A DNA stretch of 64,000 nucleotides from an uncultured Marvinbryantia sp. GTDB lineage: Bacteria > Bacillota > Clostridia > Lachnospirales > Lachnospiraceae. Positions 61,744 to 64,000 of the stretch are shown piece after piece. The DNA lies in the NCBI RefSeq assembly GCF_905201705.1, contig NZ_CAJKOX010000019.1, forward strand, positions 9,267 through 73,266, written 5' to 3'. Below the pieces are notes generated by a model. That model was given only the letters and a program-made list of their open reading frames with translations. It was not told where the DNA came from and did not search any database. The translations under genes were made by a program, and so were the position numbers. Within the stretch, counting starts at the first letter, position 1, and every line of letters starts with the position of its first letter.

Positions 61744-62964
61744 ATGAATAACGAATTAATGGAAGCACTGGACGTTCTGGAGAAGGAGAAAAACATCAGT
61801 AAGACGGTCCTGCTGGAGGCGATCGAGCAGTCGCTGATCCAGGCGTGCAAAAACCATTTTGGCAAGGCGGACAATGTGAAGGTGGATATCGACCCGAACA
61901 CCTGTGAGTTCTCCGTCCATGCGGAGAAAACCGTTGTGGAAGAGGTGGAGGATCCGGTGATGGAGATCAGCCTCGCAGACGCAAAGATGAAGGATTCCCG
62001 CTACGAGGTGGGCGATGTGGTAAATGTGGAGATCAAATCGAAGGAGTTCGGACGCATCGCAACACAGAATGCGAAAAATGTAATCCTCCAGAAGATCCGT
62101 GAGGAGGAGCGCAAGGTGCTGTACAACGAATATTACAGCAAGGAGCGCGAGGTAGTGACCGGCATCGTGCAGCGCTATCTTGGAAGAAATGTCAGCATCA
62201 ATCTCGGCAAGGTAGATGCGGTTTTAAATGAAAATGAGATGGTGAAGGGCGAGACCTTCTACCCGACCGAGCGCGTGAAGGTTTACGTGCTGGAGGTAAA
62301 GGACACGCCGAAGGGACCGAAGGTACTCGTTTCCCGCACACATCCGGAGCTGGTGAAGCGGCTGTTTGAAAACGAGGTGACGGAGGTGCGCGACGGCACC
62401 GTTGAGATCAAGTGCATTGCAAGAGAGGCAGGCAACCGCACGAAGATGGCGGTCTGGTCGAACGACCCGGATGTCGATGCGGTGGGCGCATGTGTCGGCA
62501 TTAACGGCTCCCGTGTAAACACCATTGTTGAGGAGCTGCGCGGAGAGAAGATCGACATCATCAACTGGGATGAAAACCCGGCGCTGCTGATCGAGAACGC
62601 GCTCAGCCCGGCAAAGGTTATTTATGTTGCGGCGGACAATGATGAGAAGACTGCACAGGTAGTCGTGCCGGATTATCAGCTTTCCCTTGCGATCGGCAAG
62701 GAGGGACAGAACGCGAGACTTGCCGCAAGGCTTACCGGCTTCAAGATCGATATCAAGAGTGAGACGCAGGCGATCGAGGCGGGAGACTTTGACGAGATCG
62801 AGGATGACGATTATTACGAAGAGGACTATGACGAGTACGGAGATGCCTATGCCGAGGATGACGGTCAGCAGTATGAGGAGACTTACGCCGAAGAGGATGG
62901 GCAGCAGTATGAAGAGGACGGCGCGTATGAGGAAGATCCTGCGCAGCCGGAATCCGAAGAATAA
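61744..62964 (+). CDS. nusA: Transcription factor NusA
   Basis: A 406-residue NusA. The N-terminal domain binds RNA polymerase; an S1 domain (EREVVTGIVQRYLGRNVSI) and two KH domains (GACVGINGSRVNTIVEELRG and LAIGKEGQNARLAARLTG) bind RNA. The tail from about 345 is very acidic with repeats of YEEDYDEYGDAY type, unlike the AR repeats of proteobacterial NusA. AGGAGG lies seven bases upstream. It modulates pausing, termination and antitermination. Confidence 0.95.
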   Translation: MNNELMEALDVLEKEKNISKTVLLEAIEQSLIQACKNHFGKADNVKVDIDPNTCEFSVHAEKTVVEEVEDPVMEISLADAKMKDSRYEVGDVVNVEIKSKEFGRIATQNAKNVILQKIREEERKVLYNEYYSKEREVVTGIVQRYLGRNVSINLGKVDAVLNENEMVKGETFYPTERVKVYVLEVKDTPKGPKVLVSRTHPELVKRLFENEVTEVRDGTVEIKCIAREAGNRTKMAVWSNDPDVDAVGACVGINGSRVNTIVEELRGEKIDIINWDENPALLIENALSPAKVIYVAADNDEKTAQVVVPDYQLSLAIGKEGQNARLAARLTGFKIDIKSETQAIEAGDFDEIEDDDYYEEDYDEYGDAYAEDDGQQYEETYAEEDGQQYEEDGAYEEDPAQPESEE

Positions 62965-62978
62965 GCGGGAGATAGAAG

Positions 62979-63257
62979 ATGGGACAGACAAAAAAGGTTC
63001 CGCAGCGCAAGTGCATCGGGTGTCAGGAGATGAAAAATAAAAAGGATATGATCCGTATCCTGCGGACGCCGGAGGAAGAGCTTGTGATCGATACTACAGG
63101 CAGAAAAAATGGAAGAGGCGCATATCTGTGCTTTTCGATGGAATGCTTCGAGAAAGCAGTGAAAAGCAGGGGACTGGAGCGCTCGCTGAAGACGGGCATT
63201 TCTCCCGAGGTATATGATAGTTTGAAAAAGGAGATAGAGCGGATTGAGACAAAATAA
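62979..63257 (+). CDS. ylxR: YlxR/RnpM family RNA-binding protein
   Basis: A 92-residue protein: PQRKCIGCQEMKNKKDMIRI and GRGAYLCFSMECFEKA are the DUF448 motifs. YlxR/RnpM binds RNase P RNA in Bacillus by published work. GGGAGA lies upstream. Ends 13 bases into the next gene. Confidence 0.9.
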   Translation: MGQTKKVPQRKCIGCQEMKNKKDMIRILRTPEEELVIDTTGRKNGRGAYLCFSMECFEKAVKSRGLERSLKTGISPEVYDSLKKEIERIETK

Positions 63258-63564
63258 GATACTCTCTCTGATCGGGCTGGCTACGAAGGCGGGCAAAACC
63301 ATGAGCGGGGAATTTTCTACGGAAAAAGCGGTAAAGACCGGGGTCGCCTGCGTGGTGCTTGTATCAGAGGAAGCCTCTGAAAATACCCGGAAAAAGTTTC
63401 AGAATATGTGTACATTTTATGAGGTGCCGCTTTATTTTTACGGAACGAAGCTGGAGCTTGGCGCGGCGATGGGGAAGGAATTCCGCGCGTCGCTTGCTGT
63501 GACAGATCCGGGGCTTTCCAATGCCATTATAAAGGAACTAGCCAACAGAGACGAACGGAGGTAG
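63244..63564 (+). CDS. L7Ae-family ribosomal protein-like (YlxQ)
   Basis: A 106-residue L7Ae/L30e-fold protein (KILSLIGLATKAGKTMSGEF, then SENTRKKFQNMCTFYEVPL). Homologues bind kink-turn RNA. TTG 63244 overlaps the ylxR stop, so translation is coupled. It lies between ylxR and infB, as in other Firmicutes. Confidence 0.85.
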   Translation: MRQNKILSLIGLATKAGKTMSGEFSTEKAVKTGVACVVLVSEEASENTRKKFQNMCTFYEVPLYFYGTKLELGAAMGKEFRASLAVTDPGLSNAIIKELANRDERR

Positions 63565-63569
63565 TGAGT

Positions 63570-64000
63570 ATGTCGGAAATGAGAGTGCATGAGCTTGCAA
63601 AAGAGCTTGGCAGAGCGAATAAAGAAGTAATGGAATATCTGAAAGGAAAAGGGATCGAAGTAAAGAGTCATATGAGTATGCTGGAAGATGAACATGTAGA
63701 AATGGTACGAAAGGGTGTGGGCAGCAGACCGGTTCCGGTAAAGAAGGAAGCGGAAGGAAGCGAGAAGCCTGCAAAGACCGGGGAGAAGACGGCTGAGGCA
63801 GGCGCGCGCCCGGCGGGTGTGCCAAAGAAGAAAAATATTACGAGAATTTTCCGCTCCCAGAACAGCCGTACCGGTATTCAGAAGCCGGCCGGGATGAGAA
63901 CCGCTGAGGATAAACCGGCAGGTACGAGAGCGGCGGGCAGCAGACCGGCAGGTACGAGACCGGCAGGCGCAAGACCGGCGGGCACCCGTCCGGCGGAGGC
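63570..64000 (+). CDS. infB: Translation initiation factor IF-2, N-terminal part (cut by window end)
   Basis: Only the first 144 residues are in the window. MRVHELAKELGRANKEVMEY, then KGIEVKSHMSML, is the IF-2 N-terminal domain. From about residue 105 a Pro/Ala/Gly/Arg-rich linker repeats RPAGTRPAGA, as in many Firmicutes. CGGAGG lies eight bases before the ATG. The GTPase domain would follow outside the window. Confidence 0.93.
   Translation, partial: MSEMRVHELAKELGRANKEVMEYLKGKGIEVKSHMSMLEDEHVEMVRKGVGSRPVPVKKEAEGSEKPAKTGEKTAEAGARPAGVPKKKNITRIFRSQNSRTGIQKPAGMRTAEDKPAGTRAAGSRPAGTRPAGARPAGTRPAE

Overview
The window looks like chromosomal DNA of a low-to-mid GC Gram-positive anaerobe, most likely Clostridia and probably Lachnospiraceae. 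I judge this from the strong AGGAGG-type ribosome sites, the PadR/DUF2812 pair, the rimP-nusA-ylxR-ylxQ-infB order, sugar ABC permeases without their own ATPase, and the AAA-ATPase-like/PDDEXK genes. Species cannot be named from the sequence alone. Base composition is mosaic: the polysaccharide and NACHT regions are AT-rich, while the transporter, topoisomerase and nusA regions are GC-rich.

Layout. (1) 1-9.1 kb is the end of a surface polysaccharide locus: four family-4 glycosyltransferases, a Wzy-like polymerase, a hexapeptide acetyltransferase, a Wzx-like flippase and a membrane acyltransferase. The acyltransferase is out of frame at a G9 and at a C8 tract; another G9 tract sits in the first glycosyltransferase. 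This is either phase variation or homopolymer miscalling. A Nudix hydrolase and a phosphosugar mutase (pgcA) follow. (2) 10.8-38 kb is a variable, defence-rich island. It holds a decayed ISL3-family transposase, an AlbA/ATPase-fold regulator, a NACHT-pentapeptide protein, a DUF4393 (Abi-alpha-like) protein and a SIR2 remnant. Two 1852-bp near-identical direct repeats, each carrying an AAA-ATPase-like/PDDEXK gene, bracket a three-gene operon (trypco1-like protein; trypsin-NACHT-propeller protein; 810-aa multidomain protein). Next come a macro-domain membrane protein and an hsdM-hsdS-ATPase-HNH operon with no hsdR. The island ends at a tRNA-Glu gene.

(3) 38.3-47.7 kb: a two-component system is divergent from an operon with a solute-binding lipoprotein, two sugar-type permeases, a MacA/HlyD-like adaptor and a membrane protein of unknown role. 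A perfect 52-bp dyad lies in the divergent promoter region. (4) 48-52.6 kb: a secreted protein, a CPBP protease, a C39-like peptidase and a second two-component system whose kinase begins with four 36-bp tandem repeats. (5) 52.6-56.4 kb: a DUF4143 ATPase, a small lipoprotein, a type III toxin-antitoxin locus with three 53-bp repeats whose stems covary, and a PadR/DUF2812 pair. (6) 56.7-64 kb: housekeeping genes, namely a topoisomerase IV-like pair and the rimP-nusA-ylxR-ylxQ-infB operon, cut by the window end.

The best candidates for something undescribed are the trypco1/protease-NACHT/810-aa operon between direct repeats, the methylase-specificity-ATPase-HNH operon, and the covarying repeat RNA with its toxin gene. 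All family calls are from reading the sequence; no search was run.
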